64,000 nt of DNA from positions 138,187,886 to 138,251,885 of the forward strand of contig CM070902.1 in NCBI GenBank assembly GCA_036417435.1. The letters run 5' to 3'. The position numbers were made by a program, and so were the translations under genes. The notes under the pieces are model-generated. The model saw only the letters and a program-made list of their open reading frames with translations, made no database searches and was not told the origin of the DNA. Shown here piece by piece: positions 48,062-57,975 of the stretch; position 1 is the stretch's first letter; each line of letters begins with the position of its first letter. This DNA comes from Inia geoffrensis. Its lineage: Eukaryota > Chordata > Mammalia > Artiodactyla > Iniidae.

Positions 48062-48280
48062 TGAAATTTTGAATTTTATTTTATTTATTTTTTTATACAG
48101 TAGGCTCTTATTAGTCATTCATTTTATACACATCAGTGTATACATGTCAATCCCAATCTCCCAATTCATCACACACTCACCCCCACCCCCCTCCGCTTTC
48201 CCTCCTTGGTGTCCGTACGTTTGTCCTCTACATCTGTGTCTCAGTTTCTGCTCTGCAAACCGGTTCATCTGTATTATTTT
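48062..48280 (-). mobile_element. Short younger L1 3' UTR fragment, reverse
   Basis: 'ttatacagtaggctcttatt', 'cattcattttatacacatca', 'ccttggtgtccgtacgtttg' and 'tctgctctgcaaaccggttc' parallel the fragment at 55560-55864. This is a 5'-truncated L1 scrap inserted in the older L1. Confidence 0.75.
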
Positions 48281-49148
48281 TCAATTTCTTTTCAATTTCC
48301 TCACTCTCTCCTCTCCTTCCATAACTCCATAACATGAATGTCAAATCTTTTGTTACAGTCTCATAGGTCCCTGAGGATCTGTTCATTTTTTTCAGTCTAT
48401 TTTCTCTCTTTTGTTCATATTGGGTAATTTCTACTTTTCTATACTCCAGTTCATTGGTTCTTTCCTCTGTCCCCTCCATTCTTTTGCTGAGCCCATTTAC
48501 TGAGCTTTTTATTTCTGTCATTATATTTTTTAGTTCTAAAATTTCTGTTTGGTTCTTCTTTATATCTTCTATGCCAAGGCTTTTTTTTTTTTTTTTTTTT
48601 TCATTTTTTTTAAGCATAATCGTAATGTTTGTCAAAGCATTTTCATCATGGCTGCTTTAAAATCTTTGTCAGATAATTCTACCCACTTGCCTTGGTGTTG
48701 GCATCTATTGAGTGTTTTGTTTTTTTTTTTTCAGTTTGAGATCATCTTTGTTCTTAGTATAACAAATGATTTTTTAATTGAACCTGGACTTTTTAAATTA
48801 TGTTATGATACTCTGGATCTTATGTAGATTGGCTTTCTGTGATACAACTCTGGCATGGAAGAAGAGGGTGCACTGCCTCATTACTGCCAAGTAGAAACCC
48901 AGGTTCCCTACTCAGCCCCCAATGGCAGCCAAGGTGGGCATCCTCATTAATGCTGGACAGGAGTGGGAGTTCCAGCTCCCCTTGTGGTCTCTTCTGAGGT
49001 GGCCTTATTACCTCTGGGAGATGGTGAAAGTCCTGACTCTCCACTAAGCTTCCTCTGATATCACCCCATGAGGAAGGAGGAGATGCTGCCTCATTAATGC
49101 CAGGTGGGGGTAGATACTCAGGTGCCCAGCATGGTCTCCACTGACACC

Positions 49149-49149
<1 letters not shown>

Positions 49150-49197
<48 letters not shown>
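49150..49197. repeat. (GT)24 microsatellite
   Basis: A perfect TG run of about 48 bases in the L1 5' UTR-like region. It is the longest uninterrupted dinucleotide run in the window. Confidence 0.96.
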
Positions 49198-49199
<2 letters not shown>

Positions 49200-49648
49200 C
49201 TCCTTATAGGCTGGTAGGGATGAAAGTTCCAGTTTCCTATTTGGCCTTCTCTGACACCATCCTGGTGGAAGTGCTGGGGTACCTCATTACAGCCTTGTGG
49301 GGTAGAAGTCAGGGCTCCCCACTTGGCCTTTGTTAGCATGGGCTGGGTGGGGCTATGGTTTCTGGCCTGAGTAGAGTGGTTATTGTCTAAAAGCTTTCTG
49401 TCTTGCTAAGCTGACCCTTTCCTGGTCCTTTATCTAGATAGAGGAGACTTTTGTTAGAGTTTTTCTTGTCTGCATCCACAGATGCTTTCCAGGCTGCTGG
49501 CTTCTTTAGCTCCAAGTCTGGGATATACGAGGCAAAAAGTAAATCCAGAGTCTTCTTACGTTTGTTTTATATGTAATGTCTAGGGCTTGTAGTTGTATGT
49601 AGTGGGAGGAATGTGGAAAAGTTTGTCTAACCCATCTTCTAAAACAGA

Positions 49649-49715
49649 ACTCTCCTCAATAATTTGTTAAGTATGTGAAGGATCCTGAGGCTACAAAATG
49701 TGTAAATCATAGATC
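49649..49715 (+). mobile_element. hAT-type DNA transposon, right end (resumes after L1)
   Basis: 'tctcctcaataatttgttaa' and 'gtgaaggatcctgaggctac' read as the continuation of the element that stops at 43194, whose family typically ends with this kind of text before its closing inverted repeat. The extreme tip is not preserved. Confidence 0.5.
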
Positions 49716-50100
49716 CATGCTCTCAGGTTTATAATCTTTCTGTGAATATGCCACATTAGAAGTGTTTAACATTTAGCTCTTTACGTTAAACTGTATATTT
49801 TTAAATAAAATAAGCTATCACCAGCTATAAATGGTAAAAAAAAAAAAAAAAAAAAATCCTCTCCTGGTTATCTTATTGTTGCAAAGGCTCACTTTTTAGC
49901 TCTCTGTGCCAGCACACTGCACTCCACCACACAACACTGTAATGACTGAGATAGCAACAATTTGCATTTGCATAGCCTGTGACAGCTTACAAAGTGCTCT
50001 CATATACATGATGACATTTGATCCCTGCAACAGCCATATGAGGTGGGCAGAACTGACATGTACCTGCACACATGAGTACAGTTGTAATGGCTGCTAAAAT
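49716..50100. other. Unassigned, with poly-A and a MIR-like part
   Basis: A 21-base poly-A run lies at 49836-49856 without a recognisable element attached. 49940-50065 ('caaagtgctctcatatacat', 'cctgcaacagccatatgagg') resembles a reverse MIR/MIR3. Confidence 0.45.
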
Positions 50101-51623
50101 AATAAAATACTTCTGTAAAAGCTGCTGCCTTGAGCTCCCACGTACCTTCCTATCACCTGTCCACCACCTGCTAATGATCCTGCAGCTGAAAGGTTAATGC
50201 TGGGCCAAGAAGGGACTTGCTGCTGTCAGATCTCACTGGACAAGTGCCCCAGACACTCCTGTTTGTCAAATGCTTTGACTATAGGTTCCAAGAACAAGTG
50301 ACCTGCTCAGGATCTCCAATCAGGGATTTCAGGATCTCCCCTGAGCCAATAAGTAGAAAGAGAAGTGGCCTCCACACACACCTTGCTTCCTTCTCCTGCC
50401 TCTCTCTGTGCCCTGGCACCCAAATGATTGAGAGCACCCACCCACAAAGCCTTTTGCAGGAACCTCAGACCCCCGTCCATCTTCCCCTCCAAGCTTCCCT
50501 GCAACACACCTGCCCGAGCCCCTCACACCCACCAGCTTTTATTTTCAGTGGGAAGCGGGCTCTATGATACCTCATGCAAGAACGTTTTATATTCCTCCCC
50601 AAAGACCACAGGCTCCATGTCTTATAATCCCACATCATCTGGAACAACATGTTATGCACATAATGGGTTCTTTAAAGCCCATCAAAACTATTGGCCGCTG
50701 GCAGGTCACCAGAGACTGAGCACGAGCCTTGTGTACAGGAAGACGCAGTCACACAACTGTCCCTGCTCTCTCCTTTCTCATGCTGGTTTTCCACCCCGAG
50801 TTTCACACACACGTACACACCCACGAAACAAGATGTGTATAACTCCAAATGTGCTACTCTTGCGCCCTCCAGCATTGAAGGAAAAGCTTTCACTTGACAC
50901 TTACATGATTGATGTGTGCTCACTTCTCACACAGTTTCTTAGAGTCGATGGGTATATTTAACCACAACAAAATGACATAAACTTTGATGACTTAATGGGA
51001 AAGTGGGACTAAGTGGAACACTTGGACTCTGACCAGCTGAGAATCCCTGGGTTGGCAGGTTGTTGGGAGGATACCCATGCCAGCTGGACGGTCCAGGCCT
51101 CTGGCTGTGCTTCCATGTATCCCTCAAGTGGCCCTCTGGGACAACAGGATCATCTTCAGAAAACACTGCATGAAGTCCTCTCGGTCTATGGAGATGACCC
51201 TGGTATTGACAAGATGGTTCCTGATTTCTCAGGCCTGATGGGCTGGGAGCAGTGGCCGCAGCTGGGCAGCTCTGTGAAGGGAAGGGTGGGGCGAAGGGGT
51301 CCTCGTGGCCTGTGGTGACCGAGGGCCTGGCTGGAATGCTTGGACAGCCCCCCAGCTCCCTCCTCCCCAGCCTCCCGCTCTGCCCCACGGGTGGCTCTTT
51401 TAAAGGGTGTTGAGGTAAAACCTGTTCCCACCATACGTAGAATTCAGAAATTTCCTGTGAGTGGCCTGCAGTTTGCTTCTCTCTTGAGAAAGACACCGTG
51501 AGGAGGTGGGGAGGAAAGTGGGAGGATGAAAAAGGACAAGGAAGGAGAAAGGGGCAAAGGAGACTGTGAGAAAAGGAAGGGAAAGAGGAGCCAGGCTGCC
51601 TGCCGGCACTGCTGGGGTCACAC

Positions 51624-51652
51624 CAGTCAGACAGACAGACAGACAGACAGCA
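51624..51652. repeat. (CAGA)n tetranucleotide run
   Basis: About six copies of caga (cagtcagacagacagacaga...). Confidence 0.93.
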
Positions 51653-51948
51653 GGGCAGCCCTGGGCCCTGAGGAGGTGCCCACCATGCAGGCAGGTTGCT
51701 TCATGGGCCCGGCGCCTGTGTGTTTGCTTTTCCAGAACTTCTACAAGTAAACGACCTGGAGCATAAAACTTGCCATCCCTTTGCAGCCGTCAGACTGGAA
51801 ACATTGAGGCGACCGAAGGACACATGTGTCTGTGGTGGGTGAGACAGCAAGTGTGGCTGACAGGCCAGGGGGCCGAGCTGTGGGGCAGAGAGGGGTGCCC
51901 GTGGCCCCGAGCCCCCCACCATGGACCTGCCCATAGCTACAGCTGTGC

Positions 51949-52156
51949 TTCCTCTCTCTCTGTCTCTCTCTCATAAGCACACACAGACACAGACAGAAAC
52001 ACACAAAGGGACATACAAACACACACACAGACACATACACAGACACATACACAGACACACACACACAGACATACAGACACACACACATACAAACACACAG
52101 AAACATACACACACACAAGGCACCCTAACACACAGACACAGACACACAGACACTGC
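51949..52156. repeat. TC run followed by CA/CAGACA minisatellite-like tract
   Basis: A TCTC run (51951-51971) precedes about 180 bases of cacaca, cagaca and cataca words. The minus-strand reading gives Cys/Val-rich frames, which are composition artefacts. Confidence 0.9.
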
Positions 52157-53387
52157 CCTCACTTCTAAACTGACACAGCCTGCATCCCCTTCCTGTGTGA
52201 AGGTCTCAGGTTAGATACTCAGCTAAATAATTTACATCTTAACCGGCCTTTTAAGATGAGGCTACAGCCCTGGCCCCAGTACGGCTGGTGGTGTAAACAG
52301 GTGGGGTTTGGGGCCCTCAATCCTGCCCCATGGGCCTGGTCTCACCCTGCCACCCTCAGGACGCTCACCTTTGCTCTTTTCGTGTGGACTGCAGTTAGAG
52401 GGTTTTGTTTTACGTAACTGTGATTGTGGGTGGCTCAAGCGTCTAAAGAAAAGCAAAACAAAATCTCTTTACGTGTTTTCCTCTTGTAAACATTTTATCC
52501 CCCAATGGTGGGTGAGCTCTCAGGAGAGTATCCCAGTGATAGTGACACCTCTAGGGAAACAGCAGCCCTGTGACTGAGTTCGGGGTGCCCGGGGAGTTGT
52601 TTTTTTTTATGGGAGCCATACCCACTTCTTGGTTCAGGCCTGGCATCCAGGGGCCCCCATCTGGGCAGCTCCCCAGTGGGCACTGCCTTCCGCCCCACCC
52701 GGCTGGGGGCGGCCCAGGTGGGAGACCATGCCTTCTTTCACGGGAGGCAGGTGGTTTTGTTGCAACATCCAGGGAGAAGAGGCAGGCCCAGCTGTGAGAG
52801 GCTGTTCTGGAAATGGAAGGAAATATTTCCAGAGGGAAGGGACCGAGCAGGTGCCTGGATGTGTCCGGCCATCACCCCACCTCGGGGCTGCAAGCAGCGG
52901 GTACACTCACTCGGGCTCGGCTGAGCCTGGTGTGAAAGCATTGGGATGCTTCGGCTCTGAGTGCGACATAGCGACCCTCCTGGCTGCCGTGCCCTCCCTT
53001 TGCAAGGTCCTGGGACTTTTCCACGGCCCAGCGGCTGAGGGTGCATGCCAGGCCCCCGGGAACTTTCTTCTCTCCCCCTGGTCAGTGCTGTCAGTCCTGA
53101 CTGTTACGGACTTTTAATCACTGCCTTGCAGCACCTCCTTCATACAAACATCACCCACCCCCACCCAAACTGGAATTAATGGCCCTCTTGAGAAGCCAGA
53201 TGACACATCACTTACACACTGGGCATTTACCACATTTTTTTGTGTTATTTCTATGCTGCGTGGTCATTTACAGGTATACCTCATTTTATCGCACTTTGGA
53301 GATACTGCATTTCTTACAAATTGAAGGTGCGGCAATCCTGCGTAGTCAGCTGATGACTAGCACTTTTTAGCAGCGAAATATTTTTTT

Positions 53388-53514
53388 AATTTTTATTTTG
53401 TATTGGAGTATAATTGATTTACAGTGTTGTGTTAGTTTCAGGTGTACAGCAAAGTGATTCGGTTATTCATTACATTTATCTATTCTTTTTCAGACTCTTT
53501 TCCATATAGGTTAT
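53388..53514 (-). mobile_element. L1 3' scrap A, reverse
   Basis: 'tattggagtataattgattt' with 'tagtttcaggtgtacagcaa' is the cetartiodactyl L1 3' UTR end, about 127 bases, strongly 5'-truncated. It lies between target copies 1 and 2. Confidence 0.88.
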
Positions 53515-53533
53515 AGCAGTAAAGTATTTTTTT

Positions 53534-53841
53534 ATATCTTTATTGGAGTATAATTGCTTTACAAATGTTGTGTTAATTTCTGCTGTACAACAAAGTGGAT
53601 CAGCTGTAAGTATACATATATGGCCCTATCCTCTCCCTCTTGCGTCTCCCTCCCACCCTCCCTATCCCACCCCTCTATGTGGTCACAAAGCACCGAGCTG
53701 ATCTCCCTGTGCTATGTGGCTGCTTCCCACTAGCTATCTATTTTATATTTGGTAGTGTATATATGTCCGTGCCACTCTCGCACTTTGTTACAGCTAACCC
53801 TTCCCCCTCCCTGTGTCCTCAAGTCCGTTCTCTACGTCTAT
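53534..53841 (-). mobile_element. L1 3' scrap B, reverse
   Basis: 'tattggagtataattgcttt', 'ctgctgtacaacaaagtgga', 'tgtggtcacaaagcaccgag' and 'ccactagctatctattttat' are L1 3' UTR, about 308 bases. It lies between target copies 2 and 3 and belongs to a related but different L1 variant from scrap A. Confidence 0.9.
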
Positions 53842-53858
53842 AGCAGTAAAGTATTTTT

Positions 53859-54069
53859 CTTTTCTTTTTTGTTTTTTGGATACGCGGGCCTCTCACTGTT
53901 GTGGCCTCTCCCGTTGCGGAGCACAGGCTCCGGACGCGCAGGCTCAGCGGCCATGGCTAATGGGCCCAGCCACTCCGAGGCATGTGGGATCTTCCCTGAC
54001 CAGGGCACGAACCCGCGTTCCCTGCATCGGCAGGCGGACTCCCAACCACTGCGCCACCAGGGAAGCCCC
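53859..54069 (-). mobile_element. CHR-2-type SINE, reverse, at the reused site
   Basis: T-rich tail complement, 'tacgcgggcctctcactgtt', 'ctccggacgcgcaggctcag', head complement ending 'gaagcccc'. It is bracketed by identical 17-base target copies 3 and 4 (53842-53858 and 54070-54086). Confidence 0.97.
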
Positions 54070-54166
54070 AGCAGTAAAGTATTTTTAAATGAAGGTATGT
54101 ACATTGTTTTGTAAAAGTAATGCTATTGCACTGAATAGACTACAGTACCATGTAAGCATAACTTTT

Positions 54167-54370
54167 TTTTTTTTTTTTGCGGTACGCGGGCCTCTCACTG
54201 TTGTGGCCTCTCCCGTTGCGGAGCACAGGCTCCGGACGCGCAGGTTCAGCGGCCATGGCTCACGGGCCCAGCCGCTCCGCGGCATGTGGGATCTTCCCAG
54301 ACAGGAGCACGAACCCGTGTCCCCTGAATCGGCAGGCGGACACTTAACCACAGCGCCACCAGGGAAGCCC
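54167..54370 (-). mobile_element. CHR-2-type SINE, reverse, with 14-base TSD
   Basis: Poly-T, 'gcggtacgcgggcctctcac' to head complement 'caccagggaagccc'. The TSD taagcataactttt is exact at 54153-54166 and 54371-54384, only about 80 bases from the previous SINE. Confidence 0.97.
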
Positions 54371-54472
54371 TAAGCATAACTTTTATATGCGCCGGGAAAC
54401 CAGAAAATTTGTGTGACTAGCTCTATTGCCGTGGTCTGGAATGGAGCCTGCAATATCTCCGAGGTGTGCCGG

Positions 54473-55292
54473 TCTGTCTCCCCTTTCCCACGCGCCGTTC
54501 ATCCAGGCTTCCCCAGTGCCTAGCGCAGACTAAGTGCCACTCACAAGTGGGTGATATTGGTTTGAATTGGGTTGGTTTGGAGGTGGGGCGACAGGATGAG
54601 AAAGAAGTTGCATTGAGCCCAGGGACGTGTCCGTGTGTGCACGTGCCTGTAGGGCCTGAGGGGGCACGTCTGCCACCCCTCCCGATGGGGATGTAGAGAA
54701 GGAACACAGGTTTGGGTGGAGGTGGGGAAGTCACGCGGCAGGACAGCCTGGAACGAGAGCGGTGACAGGCCTCTCTCTGCCAGGGCTCAACTCTTCCATC
54801 AGGCTGTTCAGCTCTGCTCAGATGGAGGCTGCCTGTTGCGAATGTGAGCTTCTGCCCACTGAGGCTCTGAACGAATGTGGTTCTATGCAGCTATCCAGGA
54901 GAGGCTCTGAGAAGTCCTCTAATTCAGCCTTCTACCCCCCAAACAGATAGAACAACCTGGCACTGGCCTCTCTTTCCAAAGCCTCCTGAGCTGGCGATAT
55001 TGCCCGCCAGGAAGCAGGAGTGGCCAGGAACCCCACGAGGGCCTGCGGTCCTTCCCTGCAGCGGCGGGGCCCAGGGTGGAGCGCACAGGGGGATGGTGAG
55101 GGCAGCGCAGAGCCAGGGCTCATGGAGGCTGAATCTTATACGATAAAGGGGACACACTTTAAAACACATGATCCAAAATTACAAACATACAACAAGGTCC
55201 AGAGCCTTGGAAGGGGACTGAATCTTAGGCTTTGTTAGCTTCACGATAAAATCACCTCTGGACCAGCCTAATAAGAAGCAGGAGGGGGTGGG
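54473..55292. other. GC-rich single-copy stretch, no gene supported
   Basis: Nothing recognised. Short overlapping open frames only. Confidence 0.4.
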
Positions 55293-56092
55293 GATTAGTT
55301 TCCTAGGGCTGCCTAACAAAGTACCACAAACTGGGTGGGTTAAAACAACAGAAATGTATCCTCTCACAGTCCAGGAGACCTGGCCAGAGAGAATGGGATC
55401 AAGGATTCCCGGGGCCACGCTGCCTCTGAAACCGGTCAGGGAATCTTGCTTGGTCCTTTCTAGCTTCTGATGCTCTCGCAGTCCTCGGCTTGCAGCTGCC
55501 CCGCTCCAGTCTGTGTCTTCATGGTCACGTGGCACTTTCCCTGTGTGTCTGTATCTGCTTTTTTTTTTTTTTAATTTAATTTTATTTATTTTTTTATACA
55601 GCAGGTTCTCATTAGTTATCCATTTTATACATATTAGTGTACACATGTCAATTCCAATCTCCCAACTCATAACACCATCACCGCCACCCCCCGCCCCGCT
55701 TTCCCCCCCTTGGTGTCCATACGTTTGTTCTCTACCTCTGTGTCTGTGCTTCTGCCCTGCAAACCGGTTCATCTGTACCATTTTGCTAGGTTCCACATAC
55801 ATGCGTTAATACACGATATTTGTTTTTCTCTAACTTACTGCACTCTGTGTGACAGTCTCTAGATCCAGTCTGTGCTTTCATGGTCACGTGGCACATTCCC
55901 CATGTGTCTGCGTCTTCACCGGCCTTCTAAGGACACCAGCTCTATTGGATTAGAGATCCACCCTGCCCCAGTCTGACTCATCCTAGCTAATTACATCTGC
56001 AATGACCCTATTTCTAAATAAGGTCACAGGCTGATGTACTGAGGACTGGGACTTCAACATATCTTTTGGGGCACACGGTTCAACCTGTAGCA
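55293..56092 (-). mobile_element. MaLR/MLT1-like LTR, reverse, split by an L1 scrap
   Basis: Left part 55293-55559 ('ttcctagggctgcctaacaa', 'gtaccacaaactgggtgggt'), right part 55865-56092 ('taattacatctgcaatgacc', 'caacatatcttttggggcac'). It is the same LTR group as 16742-17205. A 53-base stretch of the LTR is present twice, once on each side of the L1 insert (55506-55559 and 55865-55917). Confidence 0.7.
55560..55864 (-). mobile_element. Younger L1 fragment, reverse, inside the LTR
   Basis: Poly-T, 'ttatacagcaggttctcatt', 'cattttatacatattagtgt', 'cttggtgtccatacgtttgt', 'ctgccctgcaaaccggttca', ending 'gtgacagtctctagatcc'. It is an L1 3' fragment, 5'-truncated. A minus-strand open frame (55179-55802) runs through it and is chimeric. 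Confidence 0.88.
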
Positions 56093-57887
56093 GATCATGA
56101 GGCAGGGGGGCATCAGGGTGGAGGGTGAAGCTGCTTGAGCCCCCTGGAACCATAGGGTTGGGAGACCCCTGGCTGCTGCCCCGCTGGGCTCTCTGGGTAG
56201 GAGCTCATTCTCACCTCTTCCCCAGGCCGCCTGCAGAAGACAGAACCACGCCCCGCCCCAGAAACCTGCTGGTCTGAGCCCTGCTGCTCCATCTTTACCC
56301 TTGGTATTGTTACTCGCATAGACTCACAGCACCTCTTTGCTGGTTCCAAAGACCCTCGGTGGTTTCCATCTAGGACCATCCTGACATCCCCATGGATGTG
56401 GGTGGAGCCCATGCCGGGAGCCACACACCTGAGACATTCTGCTCCTGACCCCTAAGAGTTCATAGCCTGGGGAAAGGTTTGCGCACACATCACCAGGCCC
56501 ATGTATCTGTAGCCACAGGGCTGTAAGGGCCAAGCCCTGGTGCTCACCCAGGGAAGTGAAAGGGCCAGATGCATGGGTGGTTAAAGCGACGGGTGACTTG
56601 GTCTGGGTTGTATCGCTGTTTAGGATTTTCTTTCCTCTAAGGGGTTTGCCCTCTTAATTATGTTTTGCTTACTCTCTGAAATGAATTTACGTTTGCTGAG
56701 CACACAGCAAGGTGTAAGAGTAGCCCAAAGAGTTCCGGGTGGCAGGAAGAAGGCAGGCTGGGATTAAAAACAGATCATCGCAAGATGGGTGAACCCCGGA
56801 CCTGCCCAGCAAGGTCAACCACGGGCTGGCCTGGTTGCTTCACCATTCTAATGAACCAGATGCCGAAGAGACTGTGCTGTCTTCAAAGAGTCATGTTCCA
56901 GTGAAATACACACGACATGAGAACGCTACCCAGCGCCGCTCATCTACGCTGATTCGGTCACCTCCTCAGAAGCAGCATCGATTCCCCAGGCACGTCACTC
57001 TGAGTGTGAACGATCCTTGGATATAGTGCTGAGCTTTTGAGCGACGTGAGGGCTGGCTGCATCTTGCTGGCCCTGTGATACAGTGTAGGAGCTGCTTCCT
57101 GATCACGCAAGTCAAGGAGAGAAAAGAGTCTGGTGGTGTGAGCTAGTGGCTGTTTAGTTTCTGGGGCAATGGGTTGTAGGAGCAATGTCATAATGACACC
57201 GGACGGCGTTTGTATTTGAGGGCGTGGCACAAGTGCACTGATTGACCAGTTGTTTAGAGCATGTTTGATCTTGCTGGACAAGGAAAGGGCGGATCTGTGC
57301 TGACTCAGCCCCCAGCCACAGGAGAAGGCCAGCCCCCTGCTCCTCTGATGGTGCCATTAAGACTCTTTGACGGGCCTTTGGACCACCCTGCTGCAGACTC
57401 TTGGGCTTTCACTGAAAGAATCAAACCTCTGCCCCTTCTGCCTCTTAGTTGCCCAGAATTTAAGTCTTGCCTTTCTGAGGGCTAACAGAGCTTCTCCTTT
57501 TCCTGCATTTTCTCTCAGCAGCTGCCTATCAGAAAGTACCACAGCAAGTACCTATCAGAAAGTACCACAGGCCCTGGTGGGTCTGCTCTTAGCTCCAGCC
57601 CTCAGGGATGCCCAACAAAACAGCAAGCCACAGATGTGTCTGCACAGGCCTGCTGCCTGCAAAGGGTTAAGCAAGTCTGCCCTATGGGAAACCTTTTTCT
57701 GCAGCCGTCACCATGCTGGTCACTAGATGAGCGCTTGCAGTTGTGGCTGAAAGCTGCTTTGCATCTGCTTTGTGTATATCATTAACTTTGGGGCTTTTAT
57801 TTATTCAATTTGATGATCACCAAGGCACTGAAAACTGGAAACATCTGTTCAAGAATTAATATGGGATCAATAGGGACCATGTCTATT
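56093..57887. other. Single-copy stretch, no gene supported
   Basis: No repeat family or domain was recognised. It contains a small tandem duplication at 57525-57570. Confidence 0.4.
57525..57570. repeat. Tandem duplication, 26-base period
   Basis: cctatcagaaagtaccacag occurs exactly at 57525-57544 and 57551-57570, separated by caagta. Confidence 0.95.
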
Positions 57888-57975
57888 TTTGCTCTCGTTG
57901 TAACCCCGGGACTAACATAGTACCCAGCTCACAGGAGGCCCTAGGTGAATGAACAAGTGAGTAAATGAATGACAC
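57888..57975 (+). mobile_element. L2 3' terminus
   Basis: 'acatagtacccagctcacag' with 'gaggccctaggtgaatgaac' and repeated gaatga words match the L2 3' end. Confidence 0.55.

Larger units (their letters stand above)
43195..49648 (-). mobile_element. Long L1M-type element, 3' UTR to 5' UTR-like sequence, reverse
   Basis: Left to right on + this runs 3' to 5'. 43200-44030 is 3' UTR ('caaaactctagtacaaccag'). 44030-44235 is the ORF2 tail. 44250-45860 is ORF2 reverse transcriptase ('aagcattcagtcttttacca'). 45860-46480 is the linker/endonuclease side. 47560-49640 is 5' UTR-like sequence of old L1s ('tcagataattctacccactt', repeated 'ctcattactgcca' blocks near 48880-49300). A jump near 44235 indicates an internal ORF2 deletion, and ORF1 is not identifiable. 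Inserts: SINEs at 45287, 46898 and 47186; an L1 scrap at 48062; a GT run at 49150. It is dead. Confidence 0.75.
50101..53270. other. GC-rich single-copy stretch, no gene supported
   Basis: Over 3 kb without a recognisable mobile element, apart from simple repeats at 51624-51652 and 51949-52156. The longer frames (50428-50961 +, 50939-51496 -, 52629-53117 +) begin at TTG, GTG and TTG, overlap on opposite strands in part, and contain no domain I know. An exon of an unidentified gene or lncRNA cannot be excluded. Confidence 0.4.
53369..54086. repeat. Four copies of one target-site motif
   Basis: The word agcagtaaagtattttt occurs at 53515-53531, 53842-53858 and 54070-54086. A variant, agcagcgaaatattttt, is at 53369-53385. 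Each pair brackets one retroelement. The rightmost copy is followed by AAAT, keeping a TTTTT/AAA L1-endonuclease site. Confidence 0.92.
53271..54472 (+). mobile_element. Tigger1-like DNA transposon, internally deleted, carrying four inserts
   Basis: It starts 'caggtatacctcattttatc' after a TA and ends 'gcaatatctccgaggtgtgc'. Host pieces are 53271-53387 and 54087-54166, and from 54371 to the end ('aaccagaaaatttgtgtgac'). The transposase-coding middle is absent, so the left end joins the right end near 53355, making it non-autonomous. Two L1 scraps and two CHR-2 SINEs lie in its right part. Confidence 0.85.

Noticed and set aside
43195..49648. Possible intact, active L1
   Set aside because: There are stops throughout, an ORF2 deletion near 44235, no recognisable ORF1, and four later insertions.
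50428..50961. 177-residue forward open frame
   Set aside because: It starts at TTG, has no domain, and lies in GC-rich DNA where long frames arise by chance.
50939..51496. 185-residue minus-strand open frame
   Set aside because: It starts at GTG, is Pro/Ser-rich low-complexity, and has no recognisable motif or splice context.
51741..52162. Cys/Val-rich minus-strand frames
   Set aside because: They are a translation of a CA/GT-rich simple repeat.
52629..53117. 162-residue forward open frame
   Set aside because: It starts at TTG, overlaps open frames on both strands, and has no domain.
55179..55802. 207-residue open frame on the minus strand, with an ATG start
   Set aside because: It runs from an L1 3' fragment through poly-A into LTR and single-copy DNA. 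It is a chance chimera with a lysine stretch from the A-tail and no known domain.
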